Shown: positions 36,669 through 46,106 of the stretch, piece by piece
Layout of the letters: every line of letters starts with the position of its first letter
Position numbering within the stretch: the stretch's first letter is position 1
Assembly (NCBI RefSeq): GCF_020991375.1
Contig: NZ_JAJLQZ010000012.1
Coordinates: forward strand, 107,815-171,814
Length of the DNA: 64,000 nt
Direction: 5' to 3'
From: Glycomyces amatae
GTDB lineage: Bacteria; Actinomycetota; Actinomycetes; Mycobacteriales; Micromonosporaceae
Notes under the pieces: model-generated
Database searches by the model: none
Told to the model about the DNA's origin: nothing
The model's input: only the letters and a program-made list of their open reading frames with translations
Program-made: the position numbers and the translations under genes

Positions 36669-37686
36669 AGCGGATCCTCGGGTCGAGCACGCCGTACAGG
36701 ATGTCGGAGATCAGGACGCCGATGAGGACCACGATGCCCGAGATGAGCACGTAGGCCATGACGGCGAAGGTGTCGCCGGCGTTGATGGCGTCGAGCGAGT
36801 AGACGCCGAGCCCCCGCCAGCCGAAGATGCGCTCGGTGACCATCGCGCCGCCCATGGCCGCGGACAGCGACAGGGGTGCGAAGGTGGCGACCGGGATGAG
36901 CGCGGTCCGCAGCGCGTGGCGGCGCATGACGGTCCCGTTCCGGACGCCCTTGGCGCGGGCGAGCCGGACGTAGTCGGAGTTCATGACCTCCAGCATGCTG
37001 GCGCGCTGGTAGCGGGAGATCGCCGCGTAGCCGCCGAGCATGAGCACCAGGGTGGGCACGATCAGGTAGGGCAGGGAGTCGACGAAGACCGCCCACCCGT
37101 TGCCTTGGAAGCCGGTGGTGCCGGACCCGTACGTCTGGAAGACCGTCGAGCCCAGGATCTTGTTCAGCTGGACCGCGCCCTCCTTGAACAGCTGGCCGAG
37201 CCAGAAGATGGGCATGGCCAGGAACAGGAAGCCGAGGAACGTCAGCGTGTAGTCGACTCGTGAATACTGCTTGACCGCGCTGACGACACCGGCGAGAATG
37301 GCGATGCCGATGGAGGCGATGGTCGCGAACAGGACGAGTCTGAGCGTGATCCAGAACCTGTCGGAGACCTCGTCGCCGATGGGCATGGCGGTGCCCTCGA
37401 TGGACGGCCCCCATTCGCCCTGGATCAGGCCGATGTCGTCGTTGGTGTCACCGACGCCGGTGAGCCAGATCCAATAGCGCTCGGGGATGGACCGGTCGTA
37501 GTACCAGGTCGCCTCGAGGGCGTCGATGGTCGACTGGGGGACCGGCTCGCCGGTGGACTGCTCGATCTCGAAGACCCGGTCCTGGACGGGGTCGTTCGGG
37601 ATGTCCACCAGGACAAAGCACAGGATGGTGGCCCCCAGGAGCACCGGGATCATCATCAGGACTCGCCGGATTATGAATACAACCAT
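36661..37686 (-). CDS. oppB: Oligopeptide ABC transporter permease OppB
   Basis: 341-residue permease: N-terminal helix MVVFIIRRVLMMIPVLLGATILCF, EAA loop DYVRLARAKGVRNGTVMRRHALR, C-terminal ISDILYGVLDPRIRFE. The periplasmic-side loop (about 35-120) is longer than in E. coli OppB, as in many actinomycetes. First gene of oppBCDF, 268 bp after the first binding-protein gene. Confidence 0.93.
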   Translation of the reverse strand: MVVFIIRRVLMMIPVLLGATILCFVLVDIPNDPVQDRVFEIEQSTGEPVPQSTIDALEATWYYDRSIPERYWIWLTGVGDTNDDIGLIQGEWGPSIEGTAMPIGDEVSDRFWITLRLVLFATIASIGIAILAGVVSAVKQYSRVDYTLTFLGFLFLAMPIFWLGQLFKEGAVQLNKILGSTVFQTYGSGTTGFQGNGWAVFVDSLPYLIVPTLVLMLGGYAAISRYQRASMLEVMNSDYVRLARAKGVRNGTVMRRHALRTALIPVATFAPLSLSAAMGGAMVTERIFGWRGLGVYSLDAINAGDTFAVMAYVLISGIVVLIGVLISDILYGVLDPRIRFE

Positions 37687-37954
37687 AATGCCTCGTTAAC
37701 GGTTTCTCTGCTGTGGACCGGTTCGCCTGCCGACCGGTCCGGCCCCGCTGCTGCGGGGCCTCTCCTACGGCTCACTGGCCCCCCGTTCCGGGGCCTGGCC
37801 GGCGAGCCGCCTGGCACTGTGCGATCACTGTTCCCCCCGTTCCGCCGCTGCGCGCGCCGCCGCGGGGCGGGGTCCGTCCGATGGCCTGTCCGCTCTTCGG
37901 CCGGTTCCCCGTTCAGTGGTGCCACCGTAGAACGGCGGCCCGCCGGCGGTCTGC
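37687..37954 (-). terminator. Gap with hairpin 37741-37760 between binding protein and oppB
   Basis: 37741-37760 is a perfect 8-bp stem GGCCCCGC/GCGGGGCC with 4-nt loop. A second weaker GGCCCC...GGGGCC hairpin lies at about 37778-37796. They probably attenuate or end the binding-protein message before oppBCDF, allowing more binding protein than permease. Confidence 0.6.
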
Positions 37955-39691
37955 TCATTCATCGACGATCCCCCATTCAGCGATGTTGTACGCGGCGCGC
38001 TGCTGCGACGCCCAATTGTCGCGGACGTTGACCAACCTATCGGAGACCATGACCACGACCGGTGTGTCCACGATCGGCAGGACGTAGGCGTCCTCGATGA
38101 CCCGCTGGACCGCGAGGTTGGCGCGGTCGGCGGCCTCCTCGTAGTCGAGGGTGCCGTTGATGTCGGCGATGAGCGCGTCGAGTTCGTCGTCCTCGAGCCC
38201 GCCGAAGTTCGAGCCGGAGTCGGAGGCCCAGTACTGGGAGGCGGAGCCGACGAAGAGCGGGTCGGAGCTCCAGCCGTAGCTGATCATGTCGAAGTCGGCC
38301 TCGGCGAGGACGCTGCCGAGGTCGGCGTCGGGGATGGCGCGCATCTCGACGTCGATGCCGAGGTCGGCGAGGGTCGCCTGGGTCAGCTCGCCGGTGATCT
38401 TGCGGTTCTCCTTGGACTCCGAGTAGCGGAAGTTCAGGGTGACCTGCTCGCCGCCGGGGGTGAGGAGGGAGCCGTCGGAGTCCCATTCGTACCCGGCCTC
38501 TTCGAGGTCGCCGCGGGCCATCTCGATGTCGCCGGAGCCCTGGCCGGTGGCGGAGAGGTAGTCGGCGTAGTACTCCGAGCCGTTGCGGAAGAGGTGGTTG
38601 TTCTTGCGCTCGATGTCGGACTGCACGAACGCGTAGGTGCGCTCGATGATGTTCTCGAGGTCGATGGCCGTCAGGACGGCCCTGCGCAGCGCCGGGTCGG
38701 AGAGGAACTCGTTGTGCGTGTTGAGGTCGATGTGCTCCCAGGAGGGCCCGCCTGCGACCGCGTAGGAGGTGCCGTCGGCGCCTTCGAGCTGGGTGATCGC
38801 CTCGGAGGTGACCGAGAAGGGGGAGGCGCCGTCGATCTCGCCGTTGCGCAGGGCGGTGACGATGTTGTCGAGGCCGTCGAAGACCCGGAAGGTGATCTTG
38901 TCGAGGGTGACCTCGGTGTCGCCGGCCCAGTCGTCGTTGCGGACGTAGATGACGTAGTCGCCCGGGACGGCCTGCTCGATCGTGAACGGGCCGGTCGACC
39001 AGGTCGGGACGGTCTCGGCGAAGTAGTCCTCGGCCGCGGCCATGGCCTTCGGGTCGTTCTGCCAGTCGAAGCCCTGGTCCTCGGCGATGTGGGAGGGCTG
39101 GGAGAGCACTTCCTCGTACTGCCACTCGGCGGAGTGGTAGTCCTCGCCGTAGGTCACGGTGACGGTGGAGCCCTCGCCGGTGATGGACTCGACCTGGGAG
39201 CCGCGGGTGGTGTTGGCGGGGTCGCAGCCGTCGCACAGGTCGGCGTTCCCGGAGGTGGCGTACCAGTGGTAGATGAAGTCGTCGACCGTGACGTCGGTGC
39301 CGTCGCCCCAGTTCGCGCCGGATTTGAGGGTGTACTCGACGGTGACGGGGTCCTCGCTGACGAGTTCGGGTTCGGCCGCGAAGAGGCCCTCGTTGACGAT
39401 GAAGTCGCCGGCGGGGTCGAACTGGCCGGTGTAGGGCCACATGCCCACGAGGGCCACGCTCACGTACGCGTTGTTGCCTTCGGAGGTGTTCTGGTTCCAG
39501 GAGCCCCACGAGCCGTCGAGGGCCCAGGTGATCTCGCCGCCGTCGCCGCGCTCACCGGCGTTGCAGCCGGTGGGGTCGGTGAGGCAGTCGTCCAGGCCGG
39601 CGGCCGAGGCCTCGCCGCCCTGTCCGCAGCCGGCGAGTACCAGGGCGGTGCAGGCTGAGGCGGCGACGGCCGCCATGTGGTGTCGCTTCAT
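37955..39691 (-). CDS. Peptide ABC transporter substrate-binding lipoprotein (copy 1)
   Basis: 578 residues, family-5 solute-binding protein (SBP_bac_5). Lipoprotein signal MKRHHMAAVAASACTALVLAGC (Cys22). Family features: ITWALDGSWGSWNQNTSEGNN, the VEYTLKSGANWGDGTDVTVDDF block, and a C-terminal ANLAVQRVIEDAYVLPIVDTPVVVM. The cysteines NADLCDGC may form a disulfide. GAGAGGAA ribosome binding site. It sits directly before oppBCDF, so it is the most likely dedicated subunit. The copy at 46107 is its closest relative among the five. Confidence 0.93.
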   Translation of the reverse strand: MKRHHMAAVAASACTALVLAGCGQGGEASAAGLDDCLTDPTGCNAGERGDGGEITWALDGSWGSWNQNTSEGNNAYVSVALVGMWPYTGQFDPAGDFIVNEGLFAAEPELVSEDPVTVEYTLKSGANWGDGTDVTVDDFIYHWYATSGNADLCDGCDPANTTRGSQVESITGEGSTVTVTYGEDYHSAEWQYEEVLSQPSHIAEDQGFDWQNDPKAMAAAEDYFAETVPTWSTGPFTIEQAVPGDYVIYVRNDDWAGDTEVTLDKITFRVFDGLDNIVTALRNGEIDGASPFSVTSEAITQLEGADGTSYAVAGGPSWEHIDLNTHNEFLSDPALRRAVLTAIDLENIIERTYAFVQSDIERKNNHLFRNGSEYYADYLSATGQGSGDIEMARGDLEEAGYEWDSDGSLLTPGGEQVTLNFRYSESKENRKITGELTQATLADLGIDVEMRAIPDADLGSVLAEADFDMISYGWSSDPLFVGSASQYWASDSGSNFGGLEDDELDALIADINGTLDYEEAADRANLAVQRVIEDAYVLPIVDTPVVVMVSDRLVNVRDNWASQQRAAYNIAEWGIVDE

Positions 39692-40199
39692 GGTTCCTCT
39701 CGTGGGTGTGCGTCGCGGGACCGGGCGGTCGGGGGCGCCGGGTGGGCGGCGGGCCTCCGCGCGCGGGGCCGGTCGAGGTCGGGCCGCGACTGGTCGGGTC
39801 GGCGGCTGGGCCTCGCCCCCGGCCTTCGGGTCGGGTGACGCGAGGTACAGCCTTCCACGGGAATCGGGGGTTTCGAACGAACGAACCAGAGATGAGTTTC
39901 GTTCGTTATGTTCCCGTGACGTTCATTCCCGGAATGGCGGCGAAAGACGGAATTTTCACTGTCTGCCAGCGAAAACCCGGGAGGCCTCGGCCGGCGGGCC
40001 GCGGCCTTCCGCCGTGATTCGGCTCGGGGTCGCAACGCTGCGACCGGACACGTCGGGGTGGGAGCGGGGGTGGGGTCCGGGAGCGCGGTGGCGCTCGGCG
40101 ACGGCCCGGTCGCACCCTGGAACCGGGCGCTGAACGCGGGAAGCGGCGGGACCCCGGGGGCCCCGCCGCTTCGCTCGGTGAGCTGCGCTTACCGAGCCC
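39692..40199. promoter_or_regulatory. Control region of binding protein copy 1, inverted repeat 39876-39907
   Basis: 508 bp without a gene. AACGAACGAA (39876-39885) and TTCGTTCGTT (39898-39907) form a perfect 10-bp inverted repeat with a 12-nt gap, inside a lower-GC patch (39860-39960). It is about 185 bp upstream of the copy 1 start. It is probably an operator for a dimeric repressor or activator. Confidence 0.5.
40140..40172 (-). terminator. Terminator after binding protein copy 2
   Basis: Perfect 11-bp stem GAAGCGGCGGG with its complement, loop itself self-complementary (CCCCGGGG), 28 bp after the stop at 40200. Confidence 0.8.
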
Positions 40200-41897
40200 T
40201 TAGACGATCTTCCACTCGCGGATGTTCCACAGCGGGCCGGCCTGGCTGGCCGGGTTGGTGACCGGGCCCTCGAGGACGGCGGGGTTCGAGTAGAACACCT
40301 GCGGCTCATCGAACAGGGGCAGCGTGTAGGCGTCGGGCGTGACGATCGCGTCGACGTCGTTCGCGAACTGGGCGGCCTCGTCGATGTCGAAGGTCGAGCG
40401 GACCTTGGCGATGGCCTCGTCGGCGACCGGGTTGCTGTACTTGCCGTAGTTCGAGCCGGAGGTCGACTCGAAGTACTGGCTCGGCTGCACGGTGAACGCG
40501 GCGGAGCCGATCCAGCCGAAGATGATCAGGTCGAAGTCGGCCTCGGCGAGGACGTTGCCGAGCTCGCCGTCGGGGATGGCGACCATCTCGAGCTCGATGC
40601 CGATCTGCTCCAGGCTGGCCTGGGCCAGCTCGGCGGCGAGCTTGCGAACCGGGTTGGTGTCCGCGTAGCGCATGTTGAACTTGACTTCCTTGCCGTCCGG
40701 GGTCTTGAGGACGTCGCCGACCTCGTAACCCGCGGCGGTGAGGATGCCCTTGGCGGCCTCGACGTCGCCCGAGCCCTGGCCGGTCGGGCCCACGTGGTCG
40801 ACCCAGTAGGGGCTGTCGGCCAGGAAGAAGTGGCTGAGCTTCTGCTTGACGCCGGTCTCGGGGTAGTTCTTGTCGCAGATGTCCTGCACGTTGATGGCGG
40901 TGAAGACCGCCTTGCGCAGCTCGACGTCCGAGAGGAACTCGTTCTGGGTGTTGGCGTCGAAGTGCTGCCACACCGCGCCCGCGTAGGTCTCGATCTGGAA
41001 GTCGGGGTTCTCCGCGATCTTGGCGTTCTCCTCCTCGGAGAACTCGCTCGGCCAGGCGCCGTCGATGGTGCCCTGGCGCATCTCGGTGACGATCGCCTCG
41101 GTGCCCTCGATGACCTTGAGGGTGAGCTTCTCGATGGTCGGCTTGACCGAGCCCTGGTAGTTCTCGTTGATCTCGTAGACCATGTACTCGCCGAGCTTGC
41201 TGTCGGTCGGCTTGTACGGGCCGGTGCCGACGGTCGGCGGGGTGGTCTCGAAGTACTGGATCGCGTCGCCCATGACCTCGGGGTCGGTCTGCCAGTCGGC
41301 GAAGCCGTTCGCCTCGGCGATGTGGCTGGGCAGGTAGACGGTGGACGAGAACAGCCACTCGGGGTCGGAGTAGCCCTCGACGTAGCTCACGAGGATCGAG
41401 CCGTCCTCGGCCTGCTCGATGGAGGCGATCTGCGAGCCCCAGTCGGTGGAGGCCGGGAGGGCCTTCTCCTGGTTGGCGTGGTCGGCGTTGCCGGACACCG
41501 AGTACCACTGGAAGATGAAGTCCTCCAGGCGGACGGGCTCGCCGTCGGACCACTGGGCGTTCTCGTTGAGGACGTACTTGATCTGCATCGGGGCTTCCGA
41601 GACCAGCTCGGGGGCGGCGGCGAAGATCGCGTCGTCGTAGTGGTACTCGCCGTCGGGGGCGAACTCGCCGCCGGTCTGGCCCCACGGGGTCATCGGCGTC
41701 ATCGCCTGGTGCCCGTAGGAGTTGTTGCCCGACTGGGTGTTCTCGTTCCAGGAAGACCAACCAGAGGAGATCGCCCAGATGATCTCCTTCTTGCCGGAGC
41801 CGGAGCCTTCGCCGTCGTTGCCGCCGCAGGCGGCGAGGGTCAGGGCGGCGGAACCGCCGATGGTCAGGCCGCCGAGAGCTCTACGAGTCAGAGCCAT
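40200..41897 (-). CDS. Peptide ABC transporter substrate-binding lipoprotein (copy 2)
   Basis: 565 residues. Tat-like lipoprotein signal MALTRRALGGLTIGGSAALTLAAC (twin Arg5-Arg6, Cys24). Family-5 core IIWAISSGWSSWNENTQSGNN, IKYVLNENAQWSDGEPVRLEDF, NVQDICDKNYPETG. Its first 24 residues, and the DNA encoding them, are nearly identical to copy 3 at 42242, while the mature parts differ clearly. This suggests conversion or recent duplication of the signal region. Own terminator and own upstream region with a direct repeat. Confidence 0.93.
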   Translation of the reverse strand: MALTRRALGGLTIGGSAALTLAACGGNDGEGSGSGKKEIIWAISSGWSSWNENTQSGNNSYGHQAMTPMTPWGQTGGEFAPDGEYHYDDAIFAAAPELVSEAPMQIKYVLNENAQWSDGEPVRLEDFIFQWYSVSGNADHANQEKALPASTDWGSQIASIEQAEDGSILVSYVEGYSDPEWLFSSTVYLPSHIAEANGFADWQTDPEVMGDAIQYFETTPPTVGTGPYKPTDSKLGEYMVYEINENYQGSVKPTIEKLTLKVIEGTEAIVTEMRQGTIDGAWPSEFSEEENAKIAENPDFQIETYAGAVWQHFDANTQNEFLSDVELRKAVFTAINVQDICDKNYPETGVKQKLSHFFLADSPYWVDHVGPTGQGSGDVEAAKGILTAAGYEVGDVLKTPDGKEVKFNMRYADTNPVRKLAAELAQASLEQIGIELEMVAIPDGELGNVLAEADFDLIIFGWIGSAAFTVQPSQYFESTSGSNYGKYSNPVADEAIAKVRSTFDIDEAAQFANDVDAIVTPDAYTLPLFDEPQVFYSNPAVLEGPVTNPASQAGPLWNIREWKIV

Positions 41898-42125
41898 GAG
41901 TCGTTCTCCTCCAGATATCGATGCCGAGGGGCCTCCGCGCGGGCGCGATGGGCGCCGATGCCTCGCGACCCGACTGACGGGCGTGGGGAAGGCGTTGCAG
42001 CCCTCGGCGGTGTTGTGACAAACACTGGCACAGACGTGAGGCGATTGACATGGCCGAGTCACCAACTGGGGTTTATTCGTGATGTATTCGTGACTTTGCG
42101 CCTTGCGGCATGTGGTCTGAATGGA
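41898..42125. promoter_or_regulatory. Control region of copy 2 with direct repeat 42074-42093
   Basis: TATTCGTGA occurs twice (42074-42082 and 42085-42093) with starts 11 bp apart, about one helical turn, roughly 180 bp upstream of the copy 2 start. GTGTTGTGACAAACAC near 42010 is a partial palindrome. No gene is seen here. Confidence 0.45.
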
Positions 42126-42156
42126 CCGTGGGGCCGATGCGGCATCGGCCCCACGG
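42126..42156 (-). terminator. Terminator after binding protein copy 3
   Basis: Perfect 15-bp inverted repeat (42126-42140 with 42142-42156), 85 bp after the stop of copy 3. Confidence 0.8.
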
Positions 42157-42241
42157 GGGAATTCACTGAATTATCGGGACGGAAGGTGGCGTATCGACCG
42201 CCGCCGCAAGGCGGATTCCCGCCCGCTCGGAGGGGCGCCGC

Positions 42242-43942
42242 CTACGGCTTGTCCCACTCGCGGATGTTCCACAGCGAGGCGGCCTGGCTGTTGGGGTTCA
42301 CGGCCGGGCCCGTCACCAGTTCCGCGTTCCAGATGATGGACAGCGGGCTGGAGTACAGCGGGAGGGTGTACGCCTGGGCGACGGCCTGCTCGGAGATCTG
42401 GTTGGCGTAGTCGGCCGCCTCGTCCAGGTCGAACGTGGAGGTGATCTGCGGGAGCAGCCCCTCGATGACGTCGTCCTCGAAGCCGCCGTAGTTCGACGAG
42501 GAGTCCTTGAAGAAGAACTGGCTCGGGGACGAGGTGAACTCCGGGCTGCCGACCCAGGAGAAGACGATCATGTCGAAGTCGCCGCTGTCGAGCGTCCCCG
42601 CGAAGTCCTCGTCGCCGAAGCCCTTGAGCTCCAGGTCGATGCCGAGCTCCACCAGCTGGGCCTGGATGACCTCGCCGGTGAGCTTGCGGATCTCGTTGGA
42701 GGTGGCGAACCGGAAGTTGAAGACGACCAGCTCGCCGTCCTTCTCCAGCTTGCCCTCGCCGTTCCAGGTGTAGCCCGCCTCGGTGAGGATGGCCTTCGCG
42801 GCGTCGATGTCGCCCTTGCCGTAGTTGGCCGGGGTCAGGTAGTCCTGGTAGTAGGAGCTGTCCTCGGTGAAGAAGTGGTTGCCCAGCCACGGCACCTCGG
42901 TGCCGGGGAAGGCCCGCTCCTTGATCTCCTCGACGTTGATGGTCGTGAAGACCGCCTGGCGCAGGGCCGCGTCCTTGAGGAACGCGTTGCCGACGTTGAA
43001 GTCGAGGTGCGACCAGGTCGCCCCGGCGTAGGTCTCGTACTTCCACGCCTCGGGGTTCTCGTCGAGCTCCTGGAGGACCTCGAGGCTGAAGTCGTTCGGC
43101 CAGCACCCGGCGATGGTGCCCTGGCGCAGCTCGGTGACCTCGGCCTCGATGCCGGTGACGGGCTTCATCGTGAGCTTGGTGAACTTGGCCTTCTTGGAGC
43201 CCTGGTACTTCTCGTTGGGCTCGTAGACGATGTACTCGCCGAGCTTGTTGTCGACCGGCTTGTACGGGCCGGTGACGACCGTCCACAGGTTCTCGTTGAA
43301 CCACTTGATGGCCTGGCCCATGACCTCGGGGTCGGACGCCCAGTTCTCGTAGCCGTTCTCCTCGGCGTAGTGGCTGGGCAGGTAGACGCCGCCGGTGAAG
43401 GGCCACTCGGGGCTGGTCCGGCCCTCGATGAACGTGATGACGACCGTGTTGCCCTCGCCCGCCTCGATCTTCTCGATCGTCTCGCCCCAGGCGGTGCCCG
43501 CCGGCATGGCCAGCTCCTGGTTGGCGTGGTCGTCCCGGCCCGAGACGCTGTACCAGTGGAAGACGAAGTCCTCGACGCGGACGGGCTTGCCGTCGGACCA
43601 CTGGGCGCCCTCTTTGAGCGTCAGCTGGATCTGCATCGGCGCCTCGCCGATGAGCTGCGGCTCGCCCTCGAAGATCGCGTCGTCGTAGACGACGTTGCCC
43701 TCGGGGTCGAAGTCGTAGCCGACCTGGCCGAGCGGGATCATCGGCGTCATGGCGATGTGCCCGGCGGAGTTGTTGCCGGTGCTGGTGTTCTCGTTCCAGG
43801 ACTCCCAGGGGTAGGAGACCGCCCACACGAGTTCGCCGCTGGCCTCGCCGCCGCCTTCTTCGTCGCCGCCGCAGGCGGCCAGCATGAGGGCGGACGACCC
43901 GCCGATGGTCAGGCCGCCGAGTGCTCTACGAGTCAGAGCCAT
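42242..43942 (-). CDS. Peptide ABC transporter substrate-binding lipoprotein (copy 3)
   Basis: 566 residues with signal MALTRRALGGLTIGGSSALMLAAC (Cys24), twin-arginine type. Family-5 core LVWAVSYPWESWNENTSTGNN, IQLTLKEGAQWSDGKPVRVEDF, KLGEYIVYEPNEKYQG. The mature region carries an aromatic-rich FFFKDSSSNYGGFEDD segment. It is the most divergent ligand region of the three Tat-type copies, suggesting a different peptide preference. Upstream lies CAAACGTTTC, a LacI-type half-palindrome core. Confidence 0.93.
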   Translation of the reverse strand: MALTRRALGGLTIGGSSALMLAACGGDEEGGGEASGELVWAVSYPWESWNENTSTGNNSAGHIAMTPMIPLGQVGYDFDPEGNVVYDDAIFEGEPQLIGEAPMQIQLTLKEGAQWSDGKPVRVEDFVFHWYSVSGRDDHANQELAMPAGTAWGETIEKIEAGEGNTVVITFIEGRTSPEWPFTGGVYLPSHYAEENGYENWASDPEVMGQAIKWFNENLWTVVTGPYKPVDNKLGEYIVYEPNEKYQGSKKAKFTKLTMKPVTGIEAEVTELRQGTIAGCWPNDFSLEVLQELDENPEAWKYETYAGATWSHLDFNVGNAFLKDAALRQAVFTTINVEEIKERAFPGTEVPWLGNHFFTEDSSYYQDYLTPANYGKGDIDAAKAILTEAGYTWNGEGKLEKDGELVVFNFRFATSNEIRKLTGEVIQAQLVELGIDLELKGFGDEDFAGTLDSGDFDMIVFSWVGSPEFTSSPSQFFFKDSSSNYGGFEDDVIEGLLPQITSTFDLDEAADYANQISEQAVAQAYTLPLYSSPLSIIWNAELVTGPAVNPNSQAASLWNIREWDKP

Positions 43943-44061
43943 TGCTGTGTCTCCTCCATAGGGTCCGGCCGAGGGCGGGCCGCCCGTTTGCTGGCCGCGG
44001 GGGGCTCGTCGCCGCACCGGGGTCGCAGAGGGGCTGGGAAGCCGCCTCGGCAGTGCTGGGT

Positions 44062-44071
44062 CAAACGTTTC
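44062..44071. promoter_or_regulatory. LacI-type operator core upstream of copy 3
   Basis: CAAACGTTTC within GGTCAAACGTTTCCAC, a pseudo-palindrome with the AACGTT centre typical of LacI-family operators, 120 bp upstream of the copy 3 start. The same 10-mer occurs at 47893-47902, 26 bp upstream of copy 5. GCGAATCATT at 44112-44121 is also shared with the copy 5 region. Confidence 0.5.
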
Positions 44072-44144
44072 CACGTCGCAGTGGGTTGCGGAACGGCTCG
44101 GTACGAAACTGGCGAATCATTGTTACCCGACCGATACGCAACAG

Positions 44145-44170
44145 CGGGGGCGGCCCGTCGGCCGCCCCCG
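44145..44170 (-). terminator. Terminator after binding protein copy 4
   Basis: Perfect 11-bp stem CGGGGGCGGCC and complement with loop CGTC, 15 bp after the stop at 44185. Confidence 0.85.
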
Positions 44171-44184
44171 GTTGGCTCCCGATG

Positions 44185-45876
44185 CTACGCGGGTTTCCAC
44201 TCCCGCACGTTCCACAGCGGGCCGGCCTGGCTGTTGCCGTTGACCGTGATCCCGGCGAGCAGGTTGCCGTTGTAGATCGTCGACTGCGGCTCGTCGAACA
44301 GCGGCAGGGTGAACGCCGCGGGCATGACCATGGCGTCGACGTCGTTGGCGAACTGCGCCGACTCGGCGATGTCCGTGGTCGAGCGGACCTTCGCGATGGC
44401 CTCGTCGAGCCCGTCGAGCGTGTAGCTGCCGAAGTTCGAGGACGACTCCGAGCCGAAGTACTGCTGCGGCGCGGTGGTGAACGCGGGCGTGCCCGACCAG
44501 CCGAAGATGACCAGGTCGAAGTCGGCCTCGGCGAGCACGGTGCCCAGCTCGCCGTCGGGGATCGCCGTGAGCTTCACGTCGATGCCGATCTCGGCCAGGT
44601 AGGACTGGACGAGCTCGCCGGCCAGGGTGCGGGTCGCGTCGCCCTCGCCGTAGCGGAGGGTCAGCGTCACCGGCTCCCCGTCGGGCGTGGTGAGCGTGTC
44701 GCCGGTCGTGTACCCGGCGCCCTCCAGGAGCGCGTTGGCCGCGTCGGCGTCGCCGGTGCCCTGCTCCGGGTCGGTCTGGCCGAGGGTGTCCGTGAAGAAC
44801 TCGGACCCGGTGTTGAAGAAGTGGTTGCGGCGCGCCTCGACCTCGGTGTCCGGGTAGGCCTTGGCGATGACGTCCGCGTTGTCGATCGCGGTGAACACGG
44901 CCTGGCGCAGGACCTGGTCGGCGAGGAACTCGTTGTTGGTGTTGGTGTCGATGTGGAGCCAGATCGAGCCCTCGTACACCTCGGTCGTGATGGCGTCGTC
45001 GCCCTCGACCTTGTCGAGCTCCTCCTGGCTGAACTCGGAGGGCCAGGCGCCGTCGATGGAGCCCTGGCGCAGCTCGGTGACGATCGCCTCGGTGCCCTCG
45101 ACGACCTTGAGGGTGAGCTTCTCGAGGCCGGGCTCGGTCGAGCCCTGGTAGTTCTCGTTGGGCTCGTAGACGACGTAGTCGCCGAGCACGGCGTCGACGG
45201 GCGTGTACGGCCCGGTGGACCAGGTGGGCGCGTTCTGGGCGAACCAGGTGGCGCTCTCGCCCATGACGGCCGGGTCGGTCTTCCAGTCGGCGAAGCCGTT
45301 GTCGGCGGCGATGTGGGCCGGGTACATCGGCGAGGAGAAGAACTCCCACTCGGGGTCGAGGTAGCCGTCCACGTAGGTCATGGTGACGACGTCGTCGGCG
45401 GTGGCCTCGATGGAGGCGACGTTGGCGCCCCAGTCGGTGGAGGCGGGGGTGCAGGCGTCCTGGTCGCACCGCTCGGCGTCGCCCGACATCTGGTACCAGA
45501 CGTAGGTGAAGTCGTCGACGCCGAAGGCCTCGCCGTCGGACCACTGGGCGTTGTCGTTGAGCGTGTACTCGACGGTCATCGGCGACTCGCCGGTGAGCTC
45601 GGGGGCCTTGGCGAGGAGGGCGTCGTTGTAGACCCACTTGCCGTCCGGGTCGAAGTCCCCGAGGGTGGTGGCGCCGGGCGTGAGCACCTGGTGCAGGTAC
45701 GAGTTGTTGCCGTCGGCGGTGTTCTCGTTCCACGACTCCCAGCCCGAGCTGATCGCCCAGGTGACGTCGCCGTCGCCGCCGCCCGAGTCGCCGCCTCCGC
45801 CGCAGGCGCCGAGCGCCGCCGCGGCCAGCGCGGCAGTCCCGGCGAGGGCGCACGCCCTCGCTTGTCCAGGTCGCAT
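44185..45876 (-). CDS. Peptide ABC transporter substrate-binding lipoprotein (copy 4)
   Basis: 563 residues. Sec-type lipoprotein signal MRPGQARACALAGTAALAAAALGAC (Cys25). Family-5 core VTWAISSGWESWNENTADGNN, VEYTLNDNAQWSDGEAFGVDDF, with a cysteine pair RCDQDAC similar in position to copies 1 and 5. Ends WNVREWKPA like copies 2 and 3 (WNIREW). About 80 bp of upstream sequence plus the copy 5 terminator separate it from copy 5, so it probably has its own promoter. Confidence 0.93.
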   Translation of the reverse strand: MRPGQARACALAGTAALAAAALGACGGGGDSGGGDGDVTWAISSGWESWNENTADGNNSYLHQVLTPGATTLGDFDPDGKWVYNDALLAKAPELTGESPMTVEYTLNDNAQWSDGEAFGVDDFTYVWYQMSGDAERCDQDACTPASTDWGANVASIEATADDVVTMTYVDGYLDPEWEFFSSPMYPAHIAADNGFADWKTDPAVMGESATWFAQNAPTWSTGPYTPVDAVLGDYVVYEPNENYQGSTEPGLEKLTLKVVEGTEAIVTELRQGSIDGAWPSEFSQEELDKVEGDDAITTEVYEGSIWLHIDTNTNNEFLADQVLRQAVFTAIDNADVIAKAYPDTEVEARRNHFFNTGSEFFTDTLGQTDPEQGTGDADAANALLEGAGYTTGDTLTTPDGEPVTLTLRYGEGDATRTLAGELVQSYLAEIGIDVKLTAIPDGELGTVLAEADFDLVIFGWSGTPAFTTAPQQYFGSESSSNFGSYTLDGLDEAIAKVRSTTDIAESAQFANDVDAMVMPAAFTLPLFDEPQSTIYNGNLLAGITVNGNSQAGPLWNVREWKPA

Positions 45877-45983
45877 ATGACCACTCCCCCCGTGTAGGCA
45901 TCCCGTCGGACCGCGTTGCGGCGGACCCGCGACTGGAACATCGTTACACCTGGAACGGTCGATTCAAGGCAGATTCGGACAAA

Positions 45984-46012
45984 CAGCGGGACGGACCGGG
46001 TCCGTCCCGCTG
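45984..46012 (-). terminator. Terminator after binding protein copy 5
   Basis: Perfect 14-bp stem (45984-45997 with 45999-46012), about 95 bp after the stop at 46107. Confidence 0.8.
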
Positions 46013-46106
46013 CGCGGGCCGCCTTTCCGCCGGGGCCCGGCGCCGCGGTCTCCGGCCGGCCCTCGGCCCGGAGGCCCCGTTCGGCCGTGGCCACGGGCCT
46101 CTCTGG

